A stretch of 64,000 nucleotides of DNA from DATJIG01 sp035493495 (GCA_035493495.1 DATJIG010000074.1:16554-80553), one strand, 5' to 3'; numbered from the stretch's first letter, positions 9,349-18,621 are shown. Notes: generated by a model not told the origin, from the sequence alone. Numbers and translations: made by a program.

Positions 9349-10419
9349 ATGGATTACCGCAAGTACCGGCCAGTCGATTGCGATGGCCACGTCATCGAGT
9401 CGATCGACGACATGAAGCCCTATATGGACGATGTGGTCCGGTATCAGGCCAATCGCCCCGCGCTCCACCACCACAATGTGTTTCCCAATCTCGATGGCGC
9501 GCATTTCGCGATCCGGCGCGATCCTCAGTTCCGCGCCAATCGGGTGAATGCGTCGAATGCCCGCGCCGGCTCGCCGGAGGACTGGACGGCCTTCCTCGAC
9601 AAAACCGGGGTCGAGAGCTCGGTCCTGTTCCCGTCGGAAGGCCTCGCCATCGGCATGTTGACGGGGCCCGACTACGCCACGCGCCTGAGCCGGGCCTACA
9701 ACGATTACGTGCACGACAAGTTCGCGCGCCCGAACCCGGCCCTCAAGCCGATCGCGCTGATTCCGATGCAGGATCCCGACAGCGCCGTCTGCGAGCTCAC
9801 CCATGCGGTGAAGGACCTCGGCATGGTCGGCGCGATGCTGCCGTCGGTCGGGCTGCCGCTTCACCTCGGGCACGCCTTCTACGATCCGGTCTATCGCACC
9901 GCGGCCGACCTCGGCTGCGTGCTGTGCATTCACGGAGGCTCGTCGCGCGGGATCGGCTTCGACAGCTTCACCAATTACCCGGCGCGCCACGCCCTTCATC
10001 ACACGCTGCCGCTCGCGACCGCGCTCGTCGCGCTGATCTATCACGGCACGATGGATCGTTTCCCGAGCCTCAAGTTCGGGTTCATGGAGGGCGGCTGTGG
10101 CTGGCTTGCGTTCCTGCTCGACCGCATGCACCGCGACAAGAGCTACTACGACAAGATCGATCTGCCGAAGAAGACGCCCGAGGACTATCTCGGCGACGGC
10201 CGCATTCTGGTCGGATGCGAGGGATCCGAGGAGACGCTGGCGCACGTCGCAGGGCGCATCGGCGCCGAGGCGTTCGCCTATGCCTCCGACTACCCCCACG
10301 AAGTCGATCTGCCGCACGCCATCCATGAGATCGAGGAGGTCGCCGAGCGCAACGATCTCTCCGAGGCCGACAAGTCGAAGGTGCTGCGCGAGAACGCCCG
10401 CGCCTTCTTCGGCATCTAG
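9349..10419 (+). CDS. Amidohydrolase-2 family metal-dependent hydrolase/decarboxylase
   Basis: A 356-residue TIM-barrel protein of the amidohydrolase-2 family, which includes ACMSD and related decarboxylases and hydrolases of ring-cleavage products. The N-terminal metal motif DCDGHVIE is at about residues 10-17, a barrel His lies in CIHGG, and the late acidic residue is in ASDYPHE near residue 310. AAAAGGACGGG precedes ATG 9349. It ends a run of four genes (PhyH-like, Bug, SDR, Bug). The substrate is not identifiable; decarboxylation or hydrolysis of a carboxylated intermediate would fit the neighbours. Confidence 0.88.
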   Translation: MDYRKYRPVDCDGHVIESIDDMKPYMDDVVRYQANRPALHHHNVFPNLDGAHFAIRRDPQFRANRVNASNARAGSPEDWTAFLDKTGVESSVLFPSEGLAIGMLTGPDYATRLSRAYNDYVHDKFARPNPALKPIALIPMQDPDSAVCELTHAVKDLGMVGAMLPSVGLPLHLGHAFYDPVYRTAADLGCVLCIHGGSSRGIGFDSFTNYPARHALHHTLPLATALVALIYHGTMDRFPSLKFGFMEGGCGWLAFLLDRMHRDKSYYDKIDLPKKTPEDYLGDGRILVGCEGSEETLAHVAGRIGAEAFAYASDYPHEVDLPHAIHEIEEVAERNDLSEADKSKVLRENARAFFGI

Positions 10420-10426
10420 CGGAGAA

Positions 10427-11446
10427 TCAGCCCTTCGTCATCGCGCTGACCTTGGCGATCGCCTCGGGCGACGCCGAGTAGAAGCGCTTGAGCAGCGCGA
10501 GCGCGTCCTCGCCGGACATCACGTTGCTGACCTCGAGGCCGGCCTTTTGGATTTCCCCCAGGAAATCGGGGTCCTTGGCGCTGGACACAAAGGCGTCGCG
10601 CAGTGCCTTGGCGCGATCGGCCGGAATATCCGGCGGCGCGATGTAGGGGCGCCCGAGCGCGCCCGGGGCGACCGCGAGATCGAGCGCTTCGCGATCGATC
10701 TTGTCTTTGACGAACTCAGAGGCGAGCGGGACGTCGGGCAGGTCGGACGCCTTGTCCAGCGCGATCTGCACGATGACTCGCACCTGCTTGTCCTTGATCA
10801 GGTTGCCGCGCGCGCGAACCGTCGACCACACCGAGAAGAACCCTTCGACCTCGCCACGCTCGAGCGCAAGGAAGGATTCGTTCGAGCCGGGATATCCGGT
10901 GACGATCTTGATTTTGGTCCCGAGAAGGTTGTTCAGAACGCGATAGTTGAATGCCGTCGCAGAACCGCCGTCGGTCGCCGCCGCGGGAATGTCGCGCGCT
11001 TTGAGATCGGCGACGGTCTTCACCGGCGACGTGTGCCAGACGAAGAATGTCCCGATCTCGCTGTTCGCGTTGCCGATCCAGGTGAACTTCGTGGCGTCGT
11101 AGCGGGCGGCCTTTTCACCGAACAGCGGCTGAAAGGCGACGCCCTGGAGCTCGGCGGCGAACACGCTGCCGTCCTTGGGGGCGACGCTGTAGAGATTGTT
11201 GGCGGCGGAAATTCCGCCTGCGCCTGGGACGTTCTTGACCACGATCGAGGGGTTACCCGGCAGGAAGCGGGGCATGTGGCGCGCGAAGATCCGGGCCATG
11301 ACGTCGTAGCCGCCGCCCGGTGTGGTCGCGACCACGAGATCGATGTGGCGGTTCTTGTAGAACTCGGCCGCAGGCTGCGCCGATGCGGCCTGCGACAGAA
11401 CGATCGCCGATAACGCCGTCAACCCAATGAAGAAGGAACGCGCCAT
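10427..11446 (-). CDS. Bug/TctC-type solute-binding protein (3 of 7)
   Basis: A 339-residue periplasmic receptor with a clear signal peptide ending near QAASAQ (residue 24) and mature start PAAEFYKN. The motif GGGYDVMARIFARH and the segment NVPGAGGISAANN identify the family. It is the only one of the seven receptors on the minus strand. It lies 89 bases downstream of the second LysR gene in the same direction and converges on the amidohydrolase gene with a gap of 7 bases. It may be co-transcribed with that regulator. Confidence 0.9.
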   Translation of the reverse strand: MARSFFIGLTALSAIVLSQAASAQPAAEFYKNRHIDLVVATTPGGGYDVMARIFARHMPRFLPGNPSIVVKNVPGAGGISAANNLYSVAPKDGSVFAAELQGVAFQPLFGEKAARYDATKFTWIGNANSEIGTFFVWHTSPVKTVADLKARDIPAAATDGGSATAFNYRVLNNLLGTKIKIVTGYPGSNESFLALERGEVEGFFSVWSTVRARGNLIKDKQVRVIVQIALDKASDLPDVPLASEFVKDKIDREALDLAVAPGALGRPYIAPPDIPADRAKALRDAFVSSAKDPDFLGEIQKAGLEVSNVMSGEDALALLKRFYSASPEAIAKVSAMTKG

Positions 11447-11535
11447 GGTGCAGCCCCCGCAGTTTTGTTTTGCGGAATACTAGCACGGGCGTCCGGGGGC
11501 ACGAGTGTGAACCGCGGCTGGCGCGACGTGAGTAG

Positions 11536-12450
11536 TTATTCGCGTGCGGCGAGCGCTCCGCGCCCCTTCAGAGAGCGCGAGAGGAAATCGATGAAAAGCC
11601 GCACGCGGCGCGGTTGATAACGGTCCTTCTGATAGAGCGCATACAGGGTGCGTTCGCTGAGGCGGTAGCCTTCGAGCAACCGCACCATCCGCCCGGAGGC
11701 GAGGTCGTCGTCGACGATGTACGCGCCGACCAGACCGATCCCCAGGCCGGCGAGCACGGCATGGCGGATCACGGCATTGCTGCTGGACCGGAAGGACCCC
11801 GACACGTCGATCGTCTCGCGCCCGCGCGGACCGGTGAACTCCCAGCGGTTACTGGCTTCGCCGTTCGGCATCAGACAATTGTGCGCGCTGAGATCGGTGG
11901 GGACCTTCGGCATCCCGTGGCTGTCGACGTACGCCGGGGTGGCGACGATGATCCGCGGCAGAGCGGCGAGAGGCCTGGCCACCAGTGAGGCGATGTTCAC
12001 CTGCTGCGGCCGGATCGCCACGTCGAAGCCGCGCGAGATCAGATCGTGCTCGTCGCTCCCAAGCTCGCGCAGCGCGAGGTAGGGGCGAATGCCCGGATAG
12101 TCGGTGCAGAAACGCGCGAGCAGGGGAGCCAGCACCGTCTCTCCGAAGGTGCGCGACGAGAGCACGCGGAGTTCGCCCTTGACGTCGCGCCGACGGGACA
12201 TCAGGCGCTCTTCGATCACGCGCACGTCGGCGAGCACGGCGGCGCAGCTCCGGTAGTACTCGACTCCCGCCGCGGTGGTTCCGATGCGCTGAGTGGTCCG
12301 GGTCAACAGCTTCACGTTCAGCAGGCCCTCGAGCTCGAGGATGCGCTTGCTGACCATCGCCCGGGTGACGCCGAGCTCCTTCGCTGCCGGCGTGTAGCCG
12401 TTCAGGCGAACGACCGACTCGAAGGTTTCCATCAGCTTGTAGCGATCCAT
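11536..12450 (-). CDS. LysR-family transcriptional regulator, divergent from the hyu operon
   Basis: A 304-residue LysR regulator. The helix-turn-helix covers about residues 1-60 (it contains AAKELGVTRAMVSKRI) and is followed by the effector-binding domain. The start at 12450 gives the usual family length; an inner ATG at residue 7 is possible. It is divergent from hyuA, and a perfect 10-bp inverted repeat lies 15 bases upstream of its start. It therefore probably controls the hydantoinase/carboxylase-like operon and itself. The inducer is unknown. Confidence 0.93.
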   Translation of the reverse strand: MDRYKLMETFESVVRLNGYTPAAKELGVTRAMVSKRILELEGLLNVKLLTRTTQRIGTTAAGVEYYRSCAAVLADVRVIEERLMSRRRDVKGELRVLSSRTFGETVLAPLLARFCTDYPGIRPYLALRELGSDEHDLISRGFDVAIRPQQVNIASLVARPLAALPRIIVATPAYVDSHGMPKVPTDLSAHNCLMPNGEASNRWEFTGPRGRETIDVSGSFRSSSNAVIRHAVLAGLGIGLVGAYIVDDDLASGRMVRLLEGYRLSERTLYALYQKDRYQPRRVRLFIDFLSRSLKGRGALAARE

Positions 12451-12464
12451 GGCATGTCCCGGCG

Positions 12465-12487
12465 CTTGTCAACCGTGGGTTGACAAG
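12465..12487. promoter_or_regulatory. Perfect 10-bp palindrome, candidate LysR operator
   Basis: CTTGTCAACC, spacer GTG, then GGTTGACAAG forms a perfect dyad between the LysR and hyuA genes. It fits the LysR pattern T-N11-A inside a longer dyad. Its right arm contains TTGACA, a possible -35 element reading toward hyuA, though no convincing -10 was found at normal spacing. Confidence 0.6.
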
Positions 12488-12591
12488 ATTAATCGCTCTT
12501 AAGCCTTGCGGGAAGCGCCATTGAGCCAAGAATGCGAGGAAAGCGAGCCGTCGCACCGACGTTCAGGCGAAGCGGCAGGATGGGAGTCCGC

Positions 12592-14739
12592 ATGTCAGGC
12601 AGTTACGTCGTTGGAGTCGACATCGGCGGCACCTTCACCGACTGCGTTGTCGCCGATGATCAGGGCCGCATGACATTCGGCAAGGCGTCGTCCACGCCGC
12701 CCGAGTTCGCGGTGGGGGTCGTGGACGCGGTGAAGGACGCGGCGCGTAACGTCGGCGTCGGGCTGGACGCGCTCCTCGGTGCGACCCGGCTGTTCTATCA
12801 CGCGTGCACCATCGGCGATAACACGCTCATCACCCGCTCCGGAGCGGCCACCGGTTTGATCGCCACCAAGGGCTTCGGCGACGCCATGCTGATGATGCGT
12901 GGCGGCATCACCGCGGGCCTGCCGGACGCCGAGGCGAATCACTCCTCCGCCCTGACGAAACCCGAACCGTTCGTGCCGAAGCGCCTGATCGCCGAGGTTG
13001 ACGAGCGTATCGATTTCGAGGGCGAGGTTCTCGTCTCTCTCAAGCCCGAGGATGTCTCGGCCGCGGTTCGGAAGGTCGTCGACCGTGGCGCCGAATCCGT
13101 CGCCGTCGCCCTGCTGTGGTCGATCTCGAACAATGCCCACGAACGCTTCATCGGCGATCACATCCGGGCCGAGTTCCCGAATCTGTTCGTCAGCCTGTCG
13201 AGCGATGCTGCGTCGTTCCAGGGGGAATACGAACGCACCGCGACGACCGTCTTCAACGCCTACATCGGCCCCAAGATCGGGACTTACCTGCATAACCTTC
13301 GCGATCTCCTCCGCCAGAACGGACTGACTCGCGAGCCGCTGATCATGCAGGCCTACGGCGGGGTTCTGGACATCGATTCCACGGTACGCACGGCGGTCGG
13401 CACGATCGAGTCGGGCCCGGCCTCGGGGGTCGTGGCCTGCCAGTTCACCGGCAAGCTCGCGGGCATTCCCGACATCGTCGCCGCCGATATGGGTGGGACC
13501 ACCTTCAAGGTCGGCGTGATCCGCGGCGGCGCGATCGAGCGCGACTATCATCCGACGTTCCTGCGCCATCGCCTGCTGTCGCCCAAGATCTGGGTCGAAT
13601 CGATCGGCGCCGGCGGCGGTTCGATCGCTTGGATCGAGCCGGACACCGGGCTCCTCAAAGTCGGTCCGCGCGGTGCCGGGGCTCGTCCGGGGCCGGTCTG
13701 CTACCGCCGTGGCGGGACCGAACCGACGGTGACCGACGCCAGCCTGATCCTCGGCTTCCTTAATCCCGAGTATTTCCTCGGCGGTCAGATCGACCTCGAC
13801 ATCGAGGGCGCCAGGAACGCGATTCAGGAAAAGATTGCCGGGCCGCTCGGCATGACGGTGACCGAGGCGGCGAATGCGATCCACCGCATCGTCAACGCCC
13901 AGATGGCCGATCTCATCCGCAACGCCACCATCCAGCGCGGCCACGATCCGCGCGGCGACACGCTGTTTGCGTTCGGCGGCGCGTGCCCGGCCCATGCCAG
14001 TCGCTTCGCCGCGGAACTCGGGATGAAGCATGTCGTGGTTCCGGCGACGGCATCGGTGCACAGTGCCGTCGGCCTGGTCGCCTCCGACGTCGTCTACGAG
14101 GACGGCCTGTCGGAGCGGGTGCAGGTGCCGGCGGAGCCGTCGCGCATCAACGCAGTCTTCGCGCCTTTGGTGGCGAAGATCCGCGCCAACCTGCACAAGG
14201 CCGGCTTCAGCGAGCGCGACATCACGCTCAGGCGCAGTGTCGACATGCGCTACCGCTACCAGGTCCACGAGCTCAACGTCCCGCTCGATCCGGGCTTCCA
14301 CAATCTCACCGATCAGGATCTCGAGAAGCTCTACGCCCGCTTCGATGCGCTTTATGAGGAGGCGTACGGCAAGGGTGCCGCGTACCGTGCGGCGGGCAAG
14401 GAGATCGTCAGCTTCCGCGTCACCGGGGCGGGGCTCCTGCCGAAGCCGGCGATGCTTCCGGAGGCGCTCGGTGGCAAGGACGCCGCGCCCGCGCGCAAGG
14501 GCGAGCGACCGGTTTACTTTCAGGAGTTCGGGCGCTTCGTCCCCACGGCACTCTACGACGTCGGCGCGATGCGGCCCGGGATGGAAATCAATGAGCCGGC
14601 GATCATCGAAACGCCCATCACCACCATCGTCGTCAATCCGGGCGACCGCGCCACACTCGACGAGTTCGGCAATGTCCGGATCGCTGTCGCCGGCGCCGCG
14701 GTCGTTCGCAGGGAGGTGATCGATGCCGCCACGGTCTGA
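12592..14739 (+). CDS. hyuA: Hydantoinase A / acetone carboxylase beta-like subunit
   Basis: A 715-residue protein of the HyuA family, which includes ATP-dependent hydantoinases, 5-oxoprolinase and the acetone/acetophenone carboxylases. The actin-like ATP-binding motif DIGGTFTD is at residues 10-17, and a second phosphate loop, ADMGGTTFKVGV, lies near residue 300. The start at 12592 is preceded by GGGAG. Its partner hyuB overlaps it by 17 bases, and a third gene encodes an acetone-carboxylase-gamma-like zinc ribbon. That three-subunit layout favours an ATP-dependent carboxylase over a plain hydantoinase, but the substrate is unknown. Confidence 0.93.
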   Translation: MSGSYVVGVDIGGTFTDCVVADDQGRMTFGKASSTPPEFAVGVVDAVKDAARNVGVGLDALLGATRLFYHACTIGDNTLITRSGAATGLIATKGFGDAMLMMRGGITAGLPDAEANHSSALTKPEPFVPKRLIAEVDERIDFEGEVLVSLKPEDVSAAVRKVVDRGAESVAVALLWSISNNAHERFIGDHIRAEFPNLFVSLSSDAASFQGEYERTATTVFNAYIGPKIGTYLHNLRDLLRQNGLTREPLIMQAYGGVLDIDSTVRTAVGTIESGPASGVVACQFTGKLAGIPDIVAADMGGTTFKVGVIRGGAIERDYHPTFLRHRLLSPKIWVESIGAGGGSIAWIEPDTGLLKVGPRGAGARPGPVCYRRGGTEPTVTDASLILGFLNPEYFLGGQIDLDIEGARNAIQEKIAGPLGMTVTEAANAIHRIVNAQMADLIRNATIQRGHDPRGDTLFAFGGACPAHASRFAAELGMKHVVVPATASVHSAVGLVASDVVYEDGLSERVQVPAEPSRINAVFAPLVAKIRANLHKAGFSERDITLRRSVDMRYRYQVHELNVPLDPGFHNLTDQDLEKLYARFDALYEEAYGKGAAYRAAGKEIVSFRVTGAGLLPKPAMLPEALGGKDAAPARKGERPVYFQEFGRFVPTALYDVGAMRPGMEINEPAIIETPITTIVVNPGDRATLDEFGNVRIAVAGAAVVRREVIDAATV

Positions 14740-16591
14740 CGTATCCAACCTTCCCGGCGCTCCGGTCGGCACGGTCGATCCCGTCACCTTCGAGATCCTG
14801 TCGCACCGCCTGCAGCGCATCGCCAAGGAGATGGGCTCGACCATCGAGCGCGTCGGCGGCACGGTGAACACCACGCAGCTCCATGACTACATGGCGTCGC
14901 TGTACCGCGCGAACGGCGAAATCCTAGCTACCGGCGAATCGGCGCCGTGGCACGTCGCCTGCGGCGGCTTCACCGTCAAATGCATCATGGAGCGCTTCGC
15001 CAAGTACGACGGCGTCAACGAGAGCGACGCGTTCTTCCTCAACGATCCGTATGTCTCGGCGATCCATCAGTCGGACGTCTACATCGTCTCGCCGATCCAC
15101 TTCGAAGGCCGTCTCGTCGGCTGGAGTGCGTCGTTCGTCCACGTGATGGACATCGGTGCGCTGTCGCCGGGCGGGAACTCGCCGGACGCGAAGGAGATCT
15201 GCCAGGAAGGACTTCGCGTTCCCGGAATCAAGCTGGTCGACCGCGGCGTGCTGCGCAAGGACGTGTTCGACACCCTGATCAACATGACGCGGCGCCCCGA
15301 CATGGTGGCGCTCGACATCAACTGCCAGCTCGCGGGGCATACGGTCGCCCGCAGCCGGATGCAGGAGCTGTATGCCGCCTATGGCGCCGAGCTGATCGAC
15401 GCGGTCACCCAGCAGATGATCGATTACTCCGAGGCCGCGCTGCGCAAGCGGCTCGAGCAGATTCCCGACGGCGAGTGGAGCGACAGCGCGACCATCGAAT
15501 CGCGGCGGCAGACCTGGACGGTCCGGCTCAAACTCAAGAAGACCGGCAGCAATCTCGAGTTTGACTTCGCCGGCACCGATCCGCAGGCGAGCACCGGCGT
15601 CAACCTGCCGTATCACGCGACGTTCGGTGCCTGCTTCGAGGGGATCGCCGAGACCCTGGCCTTCGATCTGCCGCGCAACCACGGCCTGTTCCGGCCGATA
15701 ACGGCCGTCGCTCCCGAGGGTAGCTTGATGAATCCGCGCTACCCGGCACCAGTCTCGATGAGCACGACGTCGGGGGGCGCCACCGCGAAGTTCCTCGTCG
15801 TCTCGGTGCTCAACGGGCTCCTGTCCGGCAGCGACGAGTGGCGAAAGGAAGTGATGGTGCGCATCTGGGGTGGGCGGCGGCTGCGCACGTCGGGAATCAA
15901 CCAGCAGGGTGCGTTCTATTCGACCAGCCTCGCGATGTCGCCGCTCAGCGGCAGCGGCGCGCGGGCGACCATGGACGGTGTCGAGACCTCGAAGCTCGAC
16001 TTCATGACGTGCGCGAACGTCGAGTGGCTCGAGATGAACTGCCCGATGCTCTTCCTGTTCCGCCGCCACGCAACGGACCGGCAGGGCGCCGGCCGGTTTC
16101 GCGGCGGCACCGGCGCGGAGATGGCGTTCACCGTGCACAAGGCGCCGGAAGGCAAGATCAATGGCGTCGCCTATGGCGTCGCTGGTCTCACCAACGGCGG
16201 CAAGGGGATTTTCGGCGGTTACCCCGGCGCGCCGAGCGTGGTCGAGCTCCACCAGGGAACGAGCTTGAGCGAGTCGCTCGAGGCCAACACGATGCCGGGA
16301 ACGATGGACGAGCTCGGGGGGACGCGCAGCGTGCTTCCCTACACCGACTTCGAGATCAAAGCCGACGACGTGCTCTACTACACGCTCGGGATGGGTGGCG
16401 GCTACGGTTCGCCGCTCGACCGCGATCCGGAGATGGTGCGCCGCGACGTCGAGGACGAACTGGTGTCGGCCGAGGCGGCCTTCGATGTGTACGGCGTCGT
16501 GATCGACGCCGCGACCCTGCGCATGAACGTGGAGGGGACCGAGCGCGAGCGCGCCCGACGTCGGCTCGAAAATCTCAAGGAGGCGTCGTGA
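14723..16591 (+). CDS. hyuB: Hydantoinase B / acetone carboxylase alpha-like subunit
   Basis: A 622-residue HyuB-family protein, the partner of HyuA. Family signatures include the N-terminal VDPVTFEILSHRL and a C-terminal glycine-rich GMGGGYGSPLDRDP segment. Length is normal for HyuB and shorter than the acetone carboxylase alpha chain. The start lies inside the end of hyuA, so the two are translationally coupled. Its stop overlaps the GTG start of the gamma-like fusion gene, and AAGGAGG for that gene lies inside the end of hyuB. The three products probably form one complex. Confidence 0.92.
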   Translation: MPPRSDVSNLPGAPVGTVDPVTFEILSHRLQRIAKEMGSTIERVGGTVNTTQLHDYMASLYRANGEILATGESAPWHVACGGFTVKCIMERFAKYDGVNESDAFFLNDPYVSAIHQSDVYIVSPIHFEGRLVGWSASFVHVMDIGALSPGGNSPDAKEICQEGLRVPGIKLVDRGVLRKDVFDTLINMTRRPDMVALDINCQLAGHTVARSRMQELYAAYGAELIDAVTQQMIDYSEAALRKRLEQIPDGEWSDSATIESRRQTWTVRLKLKKTGSNLEFDFAGTDPQASTGVNLPYHATFGACFEGIAETLAFDLPRNHGLFRPITAVAPEGSLMNPRYPAPVSMSTTSGGATAKFLVVSVLNGLLSGSDEWRKEVMVRIWGGRRLRTSGINQQGAFYSTSLAMSPLSGSGARATMDGVETSKLDFMTCANVEWLEMNCPMLFLFRRHATDRQGAGRFRGGTGAEMAFTVHKAPEGKINGVAYGVAGLTNGGKGIFGGYPGAPSVVELHQGTSLSESLEANTMPGTMDELGGTRSVLPYTDFEIKADDVLYYTLGMGGGYGSPLDRDPEMVRRDVEDELVSAEAAFDVYGVVIDAATLRMNVEGTERERARRRLENLKEAS

Positions 16592-17421
16592 ACAGGCCCT
16601 TCCGCGAAAACCTCGAGCTTGCCGATCATCGCGGCGCGACATGGGTCCGGTGCAGCCGCTGCGGCTATGCGATCGCGCCCTCCGACGAGGACTGGCGCGA
16701 GCATTGCACGGTGAAGCGCCTGCCGCCGAGCAACATGGGCCCGCATCGAGAGCTGCTCGAGGGGCGCCTCGTGCTCGAGGAGCGGTATTGCCCCGGTTGC
16801 GGCGTGACCGTCGATGCCGATGTGGTCGACGATGCGACATCGGGTATGGCGGGCAAGAGCAGTCGACCGGCCAAACGCAAAGGCAACAAGAGTACCGCGC
16901 CGGTGCCGGTCACCCTGCGCGCCAGCGAGACCGCAGTGATCGTTCTCGACTTGCATGTCAAATGCGTCGAGCCGACCCATGCAGGCTATTCGCTCATCCA
17001 GACTGTGCCAAAATTCCTCGCGCGGGCGCGGGATGCCGGCGCACATGTGATTTTCATCGTGCCGGCCTGGGATAAAGGGTCTCCGGAAGATCAAATCGCA
17101 GGGCAGATGGGGCGGCACGGAGATGAGCCGGTGCTCTATCCGCACGCCTACGACAAGTTCGCGAATGGCGAACTGCAGGCACTGCTGCAGAAGTGGGGGA
17201 CGAAGACTCTCGTTTTTGTCGGAGGATCGGCCAACTTCTCGATGCTCCACACCGCAACGACCGCAGCGCGGTTGCACAATTATTCAGTCGTGGTGCCGGT
17301 CGACGGCATCTATGCGCATTCCGATTATGAAATGGATTACGCGCTTTATCACCTCACGGTGGTACCGCGTCTGCAGGACAAAATTCATTTCGCCAATCTT
17401 ACGGGAATCGATTTTGCCTGA
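16588..17421 (+). CDS. Acetone-carboxylase-gamma-like zinc ribbon fused to isochorismatase-like domain
   Basis: A 277-residue two-domain protein. Residues 1-82 resemble the acetone carboxylase gamma chain: C22-x2-C25-G, a central DEDWREH, and YCPGCG giving C68 and C71, which would bind one zinc. After a Lys/Ser-rich linker (about 85-108) comes an isochorismatase-like hydrolase domain with the expected Asp (D121 in VLDLHV) and Lys (K190). The usual nucleophilic Cys is replaced by Ser218 in GGSANFSMLHTAT. GTG 16588 is chosen because AAGGAGG precedes it and it overlaps the hyuB stop as GTGA. Codon use looks less GC-rich in the second half. The activity of the second domain is uncertain. Confidence 0.82.
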   Translation: MNRPFRENLELADHRGATWVRCSRCGYAIAPSDEDWREHCTVKRLPPSNMGPHRELLEGRLVLEERYCPGCGVTVDADVVDDATSGMAGKSSRPAKRKGNKSTAPVPVTLRASETAVIVLDLHVKCVEPTHAGYSLIQTVPKFLARARDAGAHVIFIVPAWDKGSPEDQIAGQMGRHGDEPVLYPHAYDKFANGELQALLQKWGTKTLVFVGGSANFSMLHTATTAARLHNYSVVVPVDGIYAHSDYEMDYALYHLTVVPRLQDKIHFANLTGIDFA

Positions 17422-17434
17422 TGCAGGTGCTTGA

Positions 17435-17459
17435 CCGCAGGCTTGGGGAAAGCCTGCGG
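17435..17459 (+). promoter_or_regulatory. Intercistronic hairpin upstream of a receptor gene
   Basis: A perfect 10-bp stem (CCGCAGGCTT with AAGCCTGCGG) and a 5-base loop GGGGA lie between the fusion gene and the next Bug gene, ending 24 bases before its ATG. No T-run follows, so it is more likely an mRNA-stability or partial-termination element than a simple terminator. Confidence 0.55.
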
Positions 17460-17483
17460 GATTGGGCAAAAGGGAGGAAGAAC

Positions 17484-18560
17484 ATGAGGCCGATTGGTCG
17501 CGTTATGTCCCTTCTCGTTGCTGTTGCGGCGTGTCTTGCGTTGCCACCTTTCGATCGTATTGCGAACGCCGATGCGGCTCTTTCGTTCGCGGGGAAGACG
17601 GTCACGATCGTTATCGGAAGCGAGACCGGTGGTACGACCGATTCATCGGCGCGCCTCATGGGAACGTTCCTCGCCAAGTATCTGCCGGGCAAGCCGACGG
17701 TCATTGTGCAAAACAGGCCGGGCTCGCACAGCATGGCGGCGATGAACTATTTCGCGCAGCGGGTGAAACCCGATGGATTGACGGTGGCCGTCGCATCCAT
17801 CAGCCAACTCGATCCGGAGAATTATCGGGTCCCGCAGTCCCAGTACGACCCAACCCAATTCAACATGGTGGGGGGCGTGGATCTCGGCGGTGGAATCCTC
17901 ATCGCCCGGACGGACGCATTGCCGCGGATTCACGACAAGACGGCGCAACCCCTTGTCATGGGCGCACCCGCCGGTCTGCCCCACAGCACGATGCTGATAA
18001 CGGCCTGGGCCAAGGAATATCTCGGGTGGAATGTCCGCTGGGTCGCCGGCTATCCCAGTCCAACGCCACAGATGATTTTGGCGCTCGAGCGAGGCGAGGT
18101 CGACATGACCGGCTTCTCGATCACCGGGCTCACCGATTCGCTCTTCGATCAGAAGAAGTACACGCTGCTCTATCAGTCGGGCACCGCCCGCTGCACACGG
18201 CCATCCTCGCTCAAGGAGATTTCACATGTCCCGCTTTTCCGAGCGGCGATGGACGGAAAAATCAGCGATCCGGTGGCGCAACAGGCGTTTGCCTATTGGT
18301 GCAACGCCAGTTCGACGCTCGTTTGGATGGCGCTTCCGCCGGAGACGCCGGCGGCTGTGACCGACGTTTACCGCTCGGCTTTCCGCGAGATCGCCTCAGA
18401 TCCGGAATTCCTGGAGCAGGGCAAGAAATTTTCCGTGGAGTTCACGACGGTCACGCATGAAAGCGTGGATGTGGCGGCCCGGGCTTACGGACAGGTGCCG
18501 CCCGAGGTCGTCAGCTACATCCCGAAGATGCTGCTGCGCCAGGGCCTGAAGGCAAACTGA
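17484..18560 (+). CDS. Bug/TctC-type solute-binding protein (4 of 7), divergent
   Basis: A 358-residue receptor with a signal peptide (hydrophobic stretch about residues 7-22, cleavage probably near ANADA). It is the most divergent of the seven: the usual GYDxYARL block reads GGTTDSSARLMGTFLAKY, and NMPGAG is replaced by NRPGSHSMAAMN. GGGAGG precedes ATG 17484. It follows the hyuAB-gamma genes after a strong hairpin and is followed by the NMT1-like gene, so it may deliver or sense the substrate of the hyu complex. Codon use is less GC-rich than in the housekeeping end of the window. Confidence 0.85.
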   Translation: MRPIGRVMSLLVAVAACLALPPFDRIANADAALSFAGKTVTIVIGSETGGTTDSSARLMGTFLAKYLPGKPTVIVQNRPGSHSMAAMNYFAQRVKPDGLTVAVASISQLDPENYRVPQSQYDPTQFNMVGGVDLGGGILIARTDALPRIHDKTAQPLVMGAPAGLPHSTMLITAWAKEYLGWNVRWVAGYPSPTPQMILALERGEVDMTGFSITGLTDSLFDQKKYTLLYQSGTARCTRPSSLKEISHVPLFRAAMDGKISDPVAQQAFAYWCNASSTLVWMALPPETPAAVTDVYRSAFREIASDPEFLEQGKKFSVEFTTVTHESVDVAARAYGQVPPEVVSYIPKMLLRQGLKAN

Positions 18561-18621
18561 TCGTTGCCCCAACCCGCGCGAGATGCGCCTTCCACCGCGT
18601 TTCGAATTCAAGAGGACGACA

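Noticed and set aside
7897..10326. An 809-codon antisense open frame
   Set aside because: It is the mirror of three well-supported genes (SDR, Bug receptor, amidohydrolase). Long antisense frames are expected at this GC content, and its translation is low-complexity Arg/His/Asp-rich.
12595..14874. A 759-codon antisense open frame opposite hyuA
   Set aside because: It is a shadow of hyuA, with no domain and biased composition.
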